Made by a program: the position numbers and the translations under genes. 64,000 bases of DNA from JBDRLU01 sp043812795 (GTDB lineage: Bacteria; Chloroflexota; Dehalococcoidia; Dehalococcoidales; UBA2162): NCBI GenBank assembly GCA_043812795.1, contig JBDRLU010000030.1:34287-98286 (forward strand), given 5' to 3'. The notes under the pieces were generated by a model that worked only from the letters and a program-made list of their open reading frames with translations, ran no database searches and had not been told where the DNA came from. Position 1 is the first letter of the stretch. Every line of letters begins with the position of its first letter. Positions 26,201 to 35,092 of this stretch are shown piece after piece.

Positions 26201-27184
26201 TCAGGCTTTCCGTGAGGCTGTCGCTACTTCTTTGACCAGCTCGGTACTTTCGATTGCCTCCTTAATGGCCCGTTTTTCGGCATCGGTCAATTCCATTTGC
26301 GGCAACCTTACGCGGCCGTCACCACCCGCCATCCCTAACTGCTGGCTCCAATACTTGTAAGTAGCCTGTCTCTTACCGGGTACCGTCACTTTTTGTAATG
26401 CCCTTCTGATAGGTTCCATCCTCTGATAAGCGGCCCAGGCCCCGGCAATATCCCCTTTTACCGCCAGCGTGATATACTCTTTGACCAGTTTCAAGCTCTT
26501 GCTTTGCAGGCAATAGGGGTAAGGCGAGGGTAGCATCGCTTGCCCGCCGTTGTTGATATAGTTGACCAGCCAGTCTTCCTCGTCAGCAACGACCACGATT
26601 TTATCGCCGCATAACATCCGGGTTTGTCGGAGCTGGTCCGGCGGTGCGATGTTCTTGATACCGACGATATTCTCTATTCCGGCAATCCGGCTGACGAGCT
26701 TCGGGCTTATCAGATAGCCGTGCTCCATCTGATTGAAGATGGCGATACCGATGTTGACCCTATCGGCGACGTATTTGTAGTACTGGTAAATCCCCTCTTC
26801 GGACATGGCCCCGAAATAAAACTTGGGATTAATGATGATGGCCAGGTCGGCGCCGATATTCTCGGCATATCTGGTCATGTCCAGTACGTTTTCGAGTACC
26901 GGGTCCGAGGTATAAGGCATGGTAATCATGTCATCCTTGGCCTCTTCGACGGCGATATCGAACATCCGCTTGCGTTCGGCGATAGTCTGGTGGAAACCCT
27001 CGCCCATCAGCCCGTCGACGAACATGCCCTGGATTTCCAGGTCGTCGATGAGATAGCGCAGGTCTTGCCGCCAGGCCTTCTCGTCAATCTTGTAATCCGG
27101 CGTGTAGGGAGTATATGAGGCTACCCAGACTCCCTTCCAGTGCTCCCGTGCCCATTCCTTGGCTTCCGATTTGCGGTACTTCAC
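26201..27184 (-). CDS. DapA-like (dihydrodipicolinate synthase family) aldolase
   Basis: This 327-residue class I aldolase-fold protein has Schiff-base Lys177 in IVGIKNIAPP, typical of the DapA/NanA superfamily. The other catalytic features are altered: the usual GTTGE is GLMGE, and the Tyr of YNxP is Phe150 (IFNQ). It is therefore unlikely to be true dihydrodipicolinate synthase and is best called an aldolase or lyase of unknown substrate. ATG 27184 has GGAGG upstream. It is adjacent to methylmalonate-semialdehyde dehydrogenase; a shared carboxylic-acid pathway is plausible. Confidence 0.8.
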   Translation of the reverse strand: MKYRKSEAKEWAREHWKGVWVASYTPYTPDYKIDEKAWRQDLRYLIDDLEIQGMFVDGLMGEGFHQTIAERKRMFDIAVEEAKDDMITMPYTSDPVLENVLDMTRYAENIGADLAIIINPKFYFGAMSEEGIYQYYKYVADRVNIGIAIFNQMEHGYLISPKLVSRIAGIENIVGIKNIAPPDQLRQTRMLCGDKIVVVADEEDWLVNYINNGGQAMLPSPYPYCLQSKSLKLVKEYITLAVKGDIAGAWAAYQRMEPIRRALQKVTVPGKRQATYKYWSQQLGMAGGDGRVRLPQMELTDAEKRAIKEAIESTELVKEVATASRKA

Positions 27185-27494
27185 TTTGCCCCCTCCTTTA
27201 TTTAATCTGACAGTCTTTCCCGTTATGCCAAACTCGTGTTCGCTTATCTGTTATCTTATTAGCACATTCCCGGGTGATTGGCCTATTTTCAATCAGTATT
27301 TTTAGCGGGTGGCTTTCGGAGCAGGTGGTCGGCGACATGAGGAGTTAGGCGCCCAGTCGAATTGTACACTGCCCCCTATCCCCCGTCAATATGACGCGTT
27401 GACTCAAAAGAGTGTTACCGAAATGGGAGCGTTGCCTCAGAAACAATATTACTCGAAGCAAATTCACAATTTTTGACTAACCGGGGATTCATAA

Positions 27495-27565
27495 CCTATC
27501 CCCTGCCCCTTTCTTTCGTAAGGGAAGAGAGGGGTTCACCCTGAAGGGGATTAAGGGGGTGAGGG
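27495..27565. repeat. Dispersed GC-rich intergenic repeat
   Basis: It begins with CCTATCCCCTGCCCC and ends with GGGATTAAGGGGGTGAG. The element at 35488-35645 starts and ends almost the same way, so both belong to one family. Internal stems such as CCTTTCTTTCGTAAGGGA give hairpins. Confidence 0.6.
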
Positions 27566-27635
27566 AGCATCTGCATATTTATGTGATACGTACGACGCAC
27601 TTGCTCATCCGGCGCGCCAATATTACATTAAATTG

Positions 27636-27644
27636 TGCTAATAT
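27636..27644 (+). promoter_or_regulatory. Extended -10 promoter for epimerase gene
   Basis: TGC-TAATAT is an extended -10 element about 43 bases before ATG 27687. No clear -35 is seen. Confidence 0.35.
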
Positions 27645-27686
27645 AGGTGAGTCGCCAATCCCTCGGCTCATGGATAGGAAGGGGGC

Positions 27687-28085
27687 ATGATGAAGAAGAT
27701 GCGTCACGTGGGGATAATAGTAGAAGACCTTGACCGTGCCATCAAGAAATTCGAAGGGTTTGGGCTGACTTGTACCGAGGTCATGGAGAGAGAAGAAGAG
27801 GGGATTAGGATTGCTTTTCTCCCCATCGGGGATACTTCAATCGAGCTGCTCAGTTTCAGGCCCGACAAAGGGTGGGACCCTCTCCACACTGTGCTCAGGC
27901 GACAAAAGGGTACTATCAACCACCTCTGCTTTGAAGTAGAGAACATTGAGAAAAGTATCCGTGATTTTGAGAACACTGGCGCCAAAATTGTGGAGGGCTG
28001 CCCCAGGCCCGGTGCCCATGGCCGTGTCGCCTTTTTCTATCCGGAAACAACGGAAGGTATCCTTATCGAACTCTGCGAGGTATGA
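27687..28085 (+). CDS. mce: Methylmalonyl-CoA epimerase-like VOC-family protein
   Basis: This 132-residue single VOC-fold protein looks like methylmalonyl-CoA epimerase, which interconverts the R and S forms. Metal-ligand candidates are His in MRHVGIIVED, Glu in TSIELLSF, His in TINHLCFEV and Glu in GILIELCE, the expected His-x-His-Glu order. AGGAAGGGGGC precedes the ATG; ATG 27690 directly after ATG 27687 is an alternative. It stands upstream of MmgE/PrpD-AEC-ACD-alpha genes and near two mutase genes at the ends of the window. Confidence 0.82.
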   Translation: MMKKMRHVGIIVEDLDRAIKKFEGFGLTCTEVMEREEEGIRIAFLPIGDTSIELLSFRPDKGWDPLHTVLRRQKGTINHLCFEVENIEKSIRDFENTGAKIVEGCPRPGAHGRVAFFYPETTEGILIELCEV

Positions 28086-28159
28086 ACTTTCGGATAATTT
28101 TAGTTAAGACGATTTAGAGTATCGGAAAATTAAATACCGAAGGGATAAGGAGGAATCGG

Positions 28160-29518
28160 ATGAAACTTGCCGAAACGTTTGCGAAGTTTATCACTGAGAC
28201 GGAATTCAGGGATGTGGACCAGAGCGTTATCGAACACATTAAGAAGCTGACGCTGAAACAGGTAATGGGGATGCTGGTCGGTTCAGCGGCGCCCACGGCC
28301 AGGAAAGTTATCCGCTATGCCAAAGATAACCTGGGCCGGCCGGAATGCGGGGTTTACGGGTGTGGTTTCAGGACTGATGTTGCTCAGGCAGCACTGCTCA
28401 ACGGCTTTTTCGGGCATGCCTCGGAAATGGAGGACGACCAGTTTCCCGGGGGTGGTATCAGTGATGTAACTACCTGGCCGGCTCTGTTGACGGCGGCGGA
28501 GAAATGCAAGCTCTCCGGACAGGAGACCATCGTCGCTCTCTATGTCGGCCAGGAGATGCAGAATAGAATCGCCATGTGGGCTGCCCCCGGTACGGACGCT
28601 ATCGGGATATGTAACCTGCCGTTTATCGGTATCTATGGTGCTACCTCGTGTTGTGCCAAAGCTTATGAATTGACTGAAGAACAGGTTAAAGCTGCCCTTG
28701 GGCTGGCGATGGTGCAGGGGCTGGGTTATATCCACACCTGGGGCACGGATGCCCATTTCTGGGAGTCGGCTACGGTCTGCCGGAACGCTATCTTGAACGC
28801 CATCATGGCCAAGAACGGCATGACCAGCAATCCGGTGATTGAAAAATGCTTGGATATGCTTACCGGCGGTGATAAGAAGTTAAAATTTAACAAGATGGTT
28901 GCAGGACTGGGGCGACCCCCCTTTTATACCAATACTACCTGGATTAAAAAGTGGGGTTTCTGCTTCTTCACCCACAATTTTGTCGATGTGCTGGCTGACC
29001 TGATGCGACAGAATAAACTTAAATATAAGGACATCGCCGAAGTTACCGTGCACTTTGACGAATTGAGATTTGTCGTTGACCGGGCTGAGCCGAAAGATGC
29101 CGAAGACAGCCGCTTCAGTACCCAGCACATCCTGGCTTATCAAATGGTACACGGTGAGTGCGACCTGGGAACCTGCACCGAAACGGCGCTACATGACCCG
29201 CGTATCGCTGAGGCGAGGAAAAAGGTCAAGGTCGTCTATCATCCCGAATTTCCGAAGATGTATTTCTCCGGGGAAGGGCGCCTGGACGTCATGCTCAAGA
29301 ATGGGAAAACTCTCACCGGCGCCATGGACCAGCCGTATGGGGGACCGAAATATCCCTTGACCATCGGGCAGGCGGTGGATATTTACCGCAAGTATTGCCG
29401 GGGCATATTATCGGATGCTCAGATTGAACGGAGTAAAGATATCATATTAAATATGGAAAACGAGCCCGACCTTCAGGAACTGTTCGATATCTGTGCATTC
29501 AGACATCTGGCCAAGTAG
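28160..29518 (+). CDS. MmgE/PrpD family protein
   Basis: This 452-residue protein is in the MmgE/PrpD family, which includes 2-methylcitrate dehydratase and aconitate-decarboxylase-like enzymes. The helical N-terminal domain holds GFFGHASEMEDD, the usual family motif with a conserved His, followed by GVYGCGFRTDVAQAALL. ATG 28160 follows AAGGAGGAATCGG. It is 74 bases after the epimerase and 58 bases before an AEC transporter. Whether it acts on methylcitrate is not certain because no citrate-synthase-like partner is adjacent. Confidence 0.87.
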   Translation: MKLAETFAKFITETEFRDVDQSVIEHIKKLTLKQVMGMLVGSAAPTARKVIRYAKDNLGRPECGVYGCGFRTDVAQAALLNGFFGHASEMEDDQFPGGGISDVTTWPALLTAAEKCKLSGQETIVALYVGQEMQNRIAMWAAPGTDAIGICNLPFIGIYGATSCCAKAYELTEEQVKAALGLAMVQGLGYIHTWGTDAHFWESATVCRNAILNAIMAKNGMTSNPVIEKCLDMLTGGDKKLKFNKMVAGLGRPPFYTNTTWIKKWGFCFFTHNFVDVLADLMRQNKLKYKDIAEVTVHFDELRFVVDRAEPKDAEDSRFSTQHILAYQMVHGECDLGTCTETALHDPRIAEARKKVKVVYHPEFPKMYFSGEGRLDVMLKNGKTLTGAMDQPYGGPKYPLTIGQAVDIYRKYCRGILSDAQIERSKDIILNMENEPDLQELFDICAFRHLAK

Positions 29519-29576
29519 TCTAAAAGAAGGAGGATTAACTCGGTCTGCTTCGACTAAATAGCAGCGGATTGAAGGA

Positions 29577-30455
29577 ATGATTGATATTCTAAACGTAGTC
29601 CTGCCCACTTTTATCGTCATCCTTATCGGGTATATCTTCGGGAAAACAGCCAAAGTTGACATGTCGGCGATAGTGGATATCGTCATCTATGTCGGGCTGC
29701 CGGCACTCACTTTCACCTCTATGCTCGATAAGAAAATTGTCCTGCTCGATGCCACCAAGGTCTGGGCGGCGGCGCTGATGATTACCTTTGGCTGTGGCGC
29801 ACTAGCCTGGGTTATCTTCAAAATAATCAGGCAGAAACACTCCGGGCTGTATATTCCCATAATGCTCATGAATACCGTGAATATCCCCTTCCCCATCATC
29901 TACCTGGCTTATGGCTCACAAGGGCTGTTCGCTGCCACCCTGTTTTACATTCCAAATATCATTCTCATGTATTCTCTGGGTGTATACCTGGCCGCCGGAA
30001 AGTTTGGCAAGCAAAGCCTCAAGGAAGTATTGAAAATCCCGCCTATTTATGCCGCTTTGCTGGGCCTCATCTTTAACCTGACCAATGTCACCGTACCTGA
30101 ACTGGTGATTCAACCGTTAAGTTTTCTCGGTATAATGGTCGTGCCTCTTGTCCTGCTTACACTCGGGGTCAATCTCTCCAAGGTCAGAATCACGTCACTC
30201 CCCACTACTCTGATGGCCTCTTTTTTGCGGGTGGGAGTGGGGCTGCTAATTGGGCTCCTGGCCGTTAACCTGTTCCATCTGACCGGTATCGTCAGAGCAG
30301 TCGTCATCCTGGACTCGGCGATGCCGGCGGCGGTCAATGCCGCCATTATCGCCACGAAATACAAGAATGAGGCAGACCTGGTCTCAAGCGTTGTTTTTGT
30401 CACCACCATTGCCAGCCTGTTCACCATTCCTTTTTTGTTGCAAATACTGGGCTAG
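29577..30455 (+). CDS. AEC-family (auxin efflux carrier-like) transporter
   Basis: This 292-residue integral membrane protein has roughly ten hydrophobic segments in two halves, as in AEC carriers of organic acids (malonate, malate or auxin). The family-like IDILNVVLPTFIVILIGYIF start and a central MLMNTVNIPFPI segment (crossed helix with Asn-Pro) are visible. The ATG 29577 is weakly supported by an SD. It lies between MmgE/PrpD and an acyl-CoA synthetase alpha subunit, which suggests carboxylic-acid import for CoA activation. Confidence 0.85.
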   Translation: MIDILNVVLPTFIVILIGYIFGKTAKVDMSAIVDIVIYVGLPALTFTSMLDKKIVLLDATKVWAAALMITFGCGALAWVIFKIIRQKHSGLYIPIMLMNTVNIPFPIIYLAYGSQGLFAATLFYIPNIILMYSLGVYLAAGKFGKQSLKEVLKIPPIYAALLGLIFNLTNVTVPELVIQPLSFLGIMVVPLVLLTLGVNLSKVRITSLPTTLMASFLRVGVGLLIGLLAVNLFHLTGIVRAVVILDSAMPAAVNAAIIATKYKNEADLVSSVVFVTTIASLFTIPFLLQILG

Positions 30456-30493
30456 TCGCTTACGGCTGAGGCAGTAATCATGAGGGGGAAAAT

Positions 30494-31939
30494 TTGACGG
30501 GTAAAGTTGTCGAAGAGCTGTATTCAATCTTTGGGGCAAAGTCGGTGGCTATTATCGGGGCTTCTAACGATATGCGTAAGTGGGGCGGACGGATGGTGCA
30601 GCGGCTGTTGCTGGCCAAGTATGCCGGCGATATCTATCCGGTTAATCTCAAAGAGGAGAAGGTACAGGGGCTACGTGCCTACCGTAGTGTGCTCGACCTT
30701 CCCGATACCGTCGAACTTGCGGCTATTGCTATTCCGGCGGAACTGGTACCGCAGGCATTAAGAGAATGTGCCCAGAAGAAAGTAAAAGGTGCGGCGATAA
30801 TAACGGCCGACTTTGCCGAGACCGGCAGTTACGGGCGGGCCCTGCAGGATGAGATAGTTGCCATCGCCCGGCAGGGAGGCATCCGCATCATCGGGCCCAA
30901 TTGTCAGGGGCTATGGAATTCAGCTAATCATTTAAATCTGGCCCTTTCCAGTGTTCCGGACAATGGTGCCATTGCTATTCTTTCGCAGAGCGGTAATTTC
31001 AGCCACATTTTTGCCGATTATTGTATTTCCCGCGGTTACGGTGTGGGGAAAGTGGTCAGCATGGGCAACCAGGCCGACCTCGATGTCGCCGACTATCTCG
31101 AATTCCTTGCCGATGACCCGGAGACGAGGGCGGTATTTGCTTACATGGAGGGCTGTCACGACGGACGGAAACTTTTCCGGGCACTCCGGGAAACCGTGAG
31201 GAAAAAACCGGTAGTAGCTTTCAAGTCGGCCCGTAACCCGGCTGTGGCCAGAGTGGCCGCCTCGCATACGGCGGCTATTGCCGGGCAAGACCGTATTTTT
31301 GAGGCTATGTTCAAGCAGGCCGGAGTGATACGGTCGGATGACCTGTTCAGTTCGCTGAGTATGGCCGTGGCTCTTACCCAACAGCCATCGGCGAAGGGTA
31401 ATCGAATCGCGCTGATGGGTACGGGTGGGCAGGGTGTAGTCCTGGCCGATGCCTGTGTCACCATGGGTATGGAGATTCCGCAGATAGCCGATAATGACAT
31501 AAAGTTTATCCTGGAAGGGGTCAATTTCCCGCCTCAGGCACCGCCGCCCCGGAATCCGGTCGACTTCGCTGGTGGCGGCCCGGGGTCATTGGTCGAAGCG
31601 AAGATATTGAATAGGCTGGCGCAGCTCGATTATATCAACGGTATTATCGCCAATCAGCCGGCGCTGCCCCCAGCTGTTGGCAGTTCTCCGACAGAACAGG
31701 AACAGGCGGTTGTCCAAATTCGTGAGTACCTGACGGCCATACCGCAAAAATATGGTAAACCCTTGCTCTTCATGCATTTGCCGGGGTTCCCCACGGATGC
31801 GGCCATACAAAAAATGCTGGCTGATGCTGGTATTCTCACCTTTCCTACCTGTGAGGAAGCCGTTCGGACAATGTATGCTCTTGTTAGCTATGGCCAGATA
31901 AAAAGACGAGATGCAGGGAACGAAGAGGCTAGTCGGTAG
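30494..31939 (+). CDS. ADP-forming acyl-CoA synthetase alpha subunit (CoA-binding)
   Basis: This 481-residue protein matches the alpha subunit of ADP-forming acetyl-/acyl-CoA synthetase: an N-terminal CoA-binding Rossmann domain (KSVAIIGASNDMRKWG) and succinyl-CoA ligase-like domains, with the phospho-His candidate in VAASHTAAIAGQD. The start is TTG 30494 with GAGGGGG a few bases upstream. These enzymes make ATP from acyl-CoA or activate acids. The ATP-grasp beta subunit is not adjacent, so it must be encoded elsewhere or the protein has another partner. Confidence 0.85.
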   Translation: MTGKVVEELYSIFGAKSVAIIGASNDMRKWGGRMVQRLLLAKYAGDIYPVNLKEEKVQGLRAYRSVLDLPDTVELAAIAIPAELVPQALRECAQKKVKGAAIITADFAETGSYGRALQDEIVAIARQGGIRIIGPNCQGLWNSANHLNLALSSVPDNGAIAILSQSGNFSHIFADYCISRGYGVGKVVSMGNQADLDVADYLEFLADDPETRAVFAYMEGCHDGRKLFRALRETVRKKPVVAFKSARNPAVARVAASHTAAIAGQDRIFEAMFKQAGVIRSDDLFSSLSMAVALTQQPSAKGNRIALMGTGGQGVVLADACVTMGMEIPQIADNDIKFILEGVNFPPQAPPPRNPVDFAGGGPGSLVEAKILNRLAQLDYINGIIANQPALPPAVGSSPTEQEQAVVQIREYLTAIPQKYGKPLLFMHLPGFPTDAAIQKMLADAGILTFPTCEEAVRTMYALVSYGQIKRRDAGNEEASR

Positions 31940-31952
31940 AGGTTGTGATGAA

Positions 31953-32171
31953 ATGAGGCGGCGGCCACGTAGTCTCATCAGAATGTATATCTACCTGGCG
32001 GTAAGTTGCGTGTCGCTGGGAGTGGTGCTGACTTTTCTCGTTGTTTTCGGTAGTGTATATCTCGGAGTAGATATCAGCCGGCATTTATGGCTACTGGCCA
32101 TACCCGTCGCTTTGCCGGTCTTGTTAAATGTCCTTTTTATCGAATTGTACTACAGGCTGAAGAGGAGGTAA
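31953..32171 (+). CDS. Small two-helix membrane protein
   Basis: This 72-residue protein has two hydrophobic segments (about residues 12-34 and 42-63) between basic ends (RRRPR at the start, RLKRR at the end). ATG 31953 has GAGG about 11 bases upstream and begins 13 bases after the acyl-CoA synthetase stop; a longer in-frame form from 31911 would overlap that gene. I do not recognise the family. It may be an accessory membrane protein, or merely a conserved small ORF. Confidence 0.5.
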   Translation: MRRRPRSLIRMYIYLAVSCVSLGVVLTFLVVFGSVYLGVDISRHLWLLAIPVALPVLLNVLFIELYYRLKRR

Positions 32172-32195
32172 GTCTTCTTGGCATTACTTTTTTAT

Positions 32196-32265
32196 CGTCA
32201 TGCCAGCGAAAGCTGGAATCCAGTGGGGAAGGGGAAAATGGATTCTGGCCTCCGCCAGAATGACA
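32196..32265. repeat. Dispersed palindromic repeat (CGTCATGCC...GAATGAC type)
   Basis: It begins CGTCATGCCAGCGAAAGC and ends CCTCCGCCAGAATGAC, with matching inverted halves (GTCATGCC/CTGG and CCAGAATGAC). This is the REP-like intergenic repeat known from many bacteria. Part of it reads as an open frame but is not a gene. Confidence 0.65.
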
Positions 32266-32300
32266 CTCCTTCGATTGCTAAACGCTTTCCTTCTAACTGA

Positions 32301-32329
32301 TTGCATTACTTGCCAATCGGAGATAAAAT
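32301..32329 (+). promoter_or_regulatory. Promoter of the ParA operon
   Basis: TTGCAT, 17 bases, TAAAAT, followed by a 34-base leader to ATG 32364, which has GAGAGGAGAA as SD. Confidence 0.5.
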
Positions 32330-32363
32330 CTATCCAACTACCTTGGCCGTTTAGAGAGGAGAA

Positions 32364-33140
32364 ATGGGAAAAATCATCGCCGTAGCCCAGCATAAGGGCG
32401 GTACCGGGAAGACAACGACCTGCATTAATCTGGGGGCCAGTCTCTGCGATATGGGCAAGACCGTCCTCGTCGTTGACCTCGACCCGCAGGCCTCCCTGAC
32501 CGTCAGTATGGGTATTAATCCGCTTGAGGTTGAGAAGTCCATCTACCAGGTCTTAGTTGACCCGGCTGTCCCGATAAAGGATGCCATCTTAAGGCGGCCG
32601 ACCCTCAACTTTTTCGTGGCGCCGTCTCACGTGGACCTGGCGATGGCCGAGTCGGAACTGGTGGGGAAGATAGGGCGGGAGAAAGCCCTGCACAAAAAGC
32701 TGGCGGTTGTGAAAAACGACTTCGACTACATCTTTATCGACTGCCCGCCGACGTTAGGCATCCTGGTCGTCAACGCGCTGGCGGCGGCGGATAGCGTCCT
32801 CATCCCCATTCAGTGCGAGCCGCTCACTTTTTACGGCGTGAAACACCTCCTGCAGATAATCAATCTCATTAGAGAAGAGGTAAATCCTACCCTGAAAATA
32901 GAAGGCGTGCTCAGGACGATGTATGACCGGAGGACGAAATTGAGCCAGGAGGTCTCCGATAGCATCCAGCAGACCTTCGGCGACCTCGTCTTCGAGACGA
33001 TTATCTACCGGCACATCAAGTTTGCCGAGGGGCCGGTCCATGAAATGCCGATAAACTTCTATGCCACCAGGTCGGACGGGGCCGTCGAGTACCGGAATCT
33101 GGCTAAGGAGTTGCTTGACCGTGAAAGCCAAAAAGCTTGA
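32364..33140 (+). CDS. parA: ParA/Soj-family ATPase
   Basis: This 258-residue deviant-Walker ATPase of the ParA/MinD superfamily has KGGTGKTTTCINLG near the N-terminus (signature Lys in the first position), VDLDPQASLTVSMG, DYIFIDCPPTLG and PIQCEPLTFYGVKHLL, which places it with Soj/ParA. These ATPases dimerise on DNA and segregate chromosomes or position protein complexes. The neighbour downstream encodes a coiled-coil protein; no ParB is encoded next to it. The C-terminal part (RHIKFAEGPVHEMPI) is typical of chromosomal Soj. Confidence 0.93.
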   Translation: MGKIIAVAQHKGGTGKTTTCINLGASLCDMGKTVLVVDLDPQASLTVSMGINPLEVEKSIYQVLVDPAVPIKDAILRRPTLNFFVAPSHVDLAMAESELVGKIGREKALHKKLAVVKNDFDYIFIDCPPTLGILVVNALAAADSVLIPIQCEPLTFYGVKHLLQIINLIREEVNPTLKIEGVLRTMYDRRTKLSQEVSDSIQQTFGDLVFETIIYRHIKFAEGPVHEMPINFYATRSDGAVEYRNLAKELLDRESQKA

Positions 33141-33654
33141 CCGAAACGTATCTAACATGAACGTGCTTCAGGATATCAGGGGGCTGCTGTCGGCCACTGA
33201 GAAAGGCGAGGCGGCCCAGGAAGCTCAATCAGGCAGTCAAGTTGAAATAAAAGCGGAAACAGCTCATTTTGAGGAGCAGCTTCGACACTACCAGGAACTG
33301 GTGAAACAGCAGCAGGAACAAATATCCCGCCTGGAAAATGAGAAAAAAGAACTTACCGCCCGGTTGAATACTCCTCAACCTGAAAAGGATAAGCCCGTGG
33401 CACAAATGGCCGGAACCAGGGAACTTTCTCAGGAAATTGCCCGGCTCGAAGCCCAAAAAGCCGAGCTCTCTGCCGGGTTGTCTCAGATTGAAGGCCTGCT
33501 TCAACTCAGCCTTAAAGACCTCTTGAAGCGGATTGCCCGGGTTTTCGATGAGGCCGGCCAGGGTGAGATTGCCCTCGAATTCAGACGCTCCGCCAACCAA
33601 CTGGAAGTTGCCGAGAACTTTGCTAATTTCGTAAGGGTGCTGTTGAGGGAATAG
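33121..33654 (+). CDS. Coiled-coil protein downstream of parA
   Basis: This 177-residue protein overlaps the end of parA by 20 bases; the start is taken as GTG 33121 because AAGGAG lies ten bases upstream, ATG 33157 being an alternative. Residues about 40-125 are rich in Glu, Gln, Lys and Leu with heptad-like spacing and look like a coiled coil (YQELVKQQQEQISRLENEK). The C-terminal part (LLQLSLKDLLKRIARVF) is amphipathic. I do not recognise the family. The overlap suggests coupled translation and that it works with ParA, perhaps as an adaptor or a cargo-positioning factor. Confidence 0.75.
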   Translation: MKAKKLDRNVSNMNVLQDIRGLLSATEKGEAAQEAQSGSQVEIKAETAHFEEQLRHYQELVKQQQEQISRLENEKKELTARLNTPQPEKDKPVAQMAGTRELSQEIARLEAQKAELSAGLSQIEGLLQLSLKDLLKRIARVFDEAGQGEIALEFRRSANQLEVAENFANFVRVLLRE

Positions 33655-33712
33655 GGAAGGTTCTTACTCTAATCTACCTCTTTTTATGCAAAGACACAAC
33701 CTTAGTTAGAAC

Positions 33713-35068
33713 ATGAAACAAATATCAGGGCTCCTTAAACAATGGGACTGGCGGCTGCTTGGTCTGATATTCTTATACATGGCCTTACCCCAGTTTTACC
33801 GTTCCTACAGTATCTATCTAATCGGGAATGCGATTCCGGACATAAATGCTCTGGCTACCGTTGCCCAATGGCAATTTATTGAACTATTGCTTGAAGTTGT
33901 CCAGGAAACCTTCGTTCTGGCCATATTCTTTTTCGTCGGTAGTGGAATACAGAATAGACAAGGTCCAGGGTATCCGATAAGGACATCTCTGACGATGATA
34001 CTCCTATTCTCCAGTGTTCTGGCAGTAATACTTTTCAGTATGTCATCTAATTTCGTGACGATAATCGGGACACCTGAAACGATAAGAGCGACCACCTCAA
34101 CTTTCCTGAAGATTAAGACAGCAGGCGTCCCTATTTTCTTATTGAGTGCCGCGTCTGTAATTATCGTCGAGACAATAAATCGTAAGAAAATGATCCTAAC
34201 CCTAGCAATGCTGCAGGTAGTCTATCGTTTTATTCTGGACAGCCTTTTTTATGGTGGATATGCCTTCTCACTTAATATCGGCGTGCTGGGCATTGCTTGG
34301 TCAGACACTCTGGCGAGTCTGGCATTGTTTGTTACTGCCTTCATCATGGTCAGACCTCTTGCAATGGAAAAGGTTAAAAATTGGAGAGCCTTCTTCACAT
34401 TCAAAGATTGGAAGGTTTACCTGCGGGTAGGAGCTTGGTCTGGCTTTGATAGTCTGGTCAGAAACTTTGCCTATTTCTTTATGATTGTCCGGCTGCTCAA
34501 TCTTCTTGGGCCGAACGCCATCGGCGGTTACTATCTTGCGATGCACGTCTTCTGGAGTTTTTTGTTAGTACCAATTCTCGCTCTTTCCGAAAGTGCCAAG
34601 GTATTGATCGCTAATAACTCGGCTAACATCATCAAAGTACGGACTTTATGGTATTCTTCTCTGGTTATTGGGAGTCTAGTTGTCTTACTCTGGTTAATAC
34701 TCTTGCCATTTTGGCAAGCTTTTGCCAGCCTGCTGAACTCCAATGCTGAAGTAGTGAATCTATCTAAAACAGCTATGGGGATTCTTATAATCCCGTATAT
34801 TTTGCTTGCGCTTAATATGGTTACTGATAGTATCTTTTACGGAGTTGGTAGAACACAGTATCAAGCTTATCAAGCCATCATTACGAACGGAACAGTTTAT
34901 GTGGTAGCTTTTGTGGCGTATTTAATGGGAATATGGTCACCAACGTTTATTTCTATCCTGATTCTTTTTGGCATCGGGCTTCTCGTCGATTCTGTACTGA
35001 CCGTTTTTTACGCTTTCCGTGTTCTTTTCCCCCGCCAGGTTAGTGGTTTATTGCAGACTGCAAGCTAA
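33713..35068 (+). CDS. MATE-family efflux transporter
   Basis: This 451-residue protein has about 12 hydrophobic segments in two halves, as in MatE/NorM exporters. Family-like features are SGIQNRQGPGYPIRTSL, the loop IVETINRKKMIL, and ADTLASLALF-type segments (WSDTLASLAL). Such carriers export drugs or metabolites with Na+ or H+. The base composition looks AT-richer than its neighbours, hinting at horizontal acquisition. It lies 58 bases after the coiled-coil gene and probably has a separate role. Confidence 0.8.
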   Translation: MKQISGLLKQWDWRLLGLIFLYMALPQFYRSYSIYLIGNAIPDINALATVAQWQFIELLLEVVQETFVLAIFFFVGSGIQNRQGPGYPIRTSLTMILLFSSVLAVILFSMSSNFVTIIGTPETIRATTSTFLKIKTAGVPIFLLSAASVIIVETINRKKMILTLAMLQVVYRFILDSLFYGGYAFSLNIGVLGIAWSDTLASLALFVTAFIMVRPLAMEKVKNWRAFFTFKDWKVYLRVGAWSGFDSLVRNFAYFFMIVRLLNLLGPNAIGGYYLAMHVFWSFLLVPILALSESAKVLIANNSANIIKVRTLWYSSLVIGSLVVLLWLILLPFWQAFASLLNSNAEVVNLSKTAMGILIIPYILLALNMVTDSIFYGVGRTQYQAYQAIITNGTVYVVAFVAYLMGIWSPTFISILILFGIGLLVDSVLTVFYAFRVLFPRQVSGLLQTAS

Positions 35069-35092
35069 CCCAAGCTTTCTGGCTCTTCCTCG

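Larger units (their letters stand above)
27185..27686. other. Divergent intergenic region
   Basis: This 500-base gap separates the DapA-like gene (-) from the epimerase gene (+). It holds a GC-rich repeat (27495-27565) and an extended -10 element (27636). I see no gene in it. Confidence 0.55.

Noticed and set aside
32184..32393. Short frames over 32184-32393
   Set aside because: They are made of the palindromic intergenic repeat at 32196-32265.
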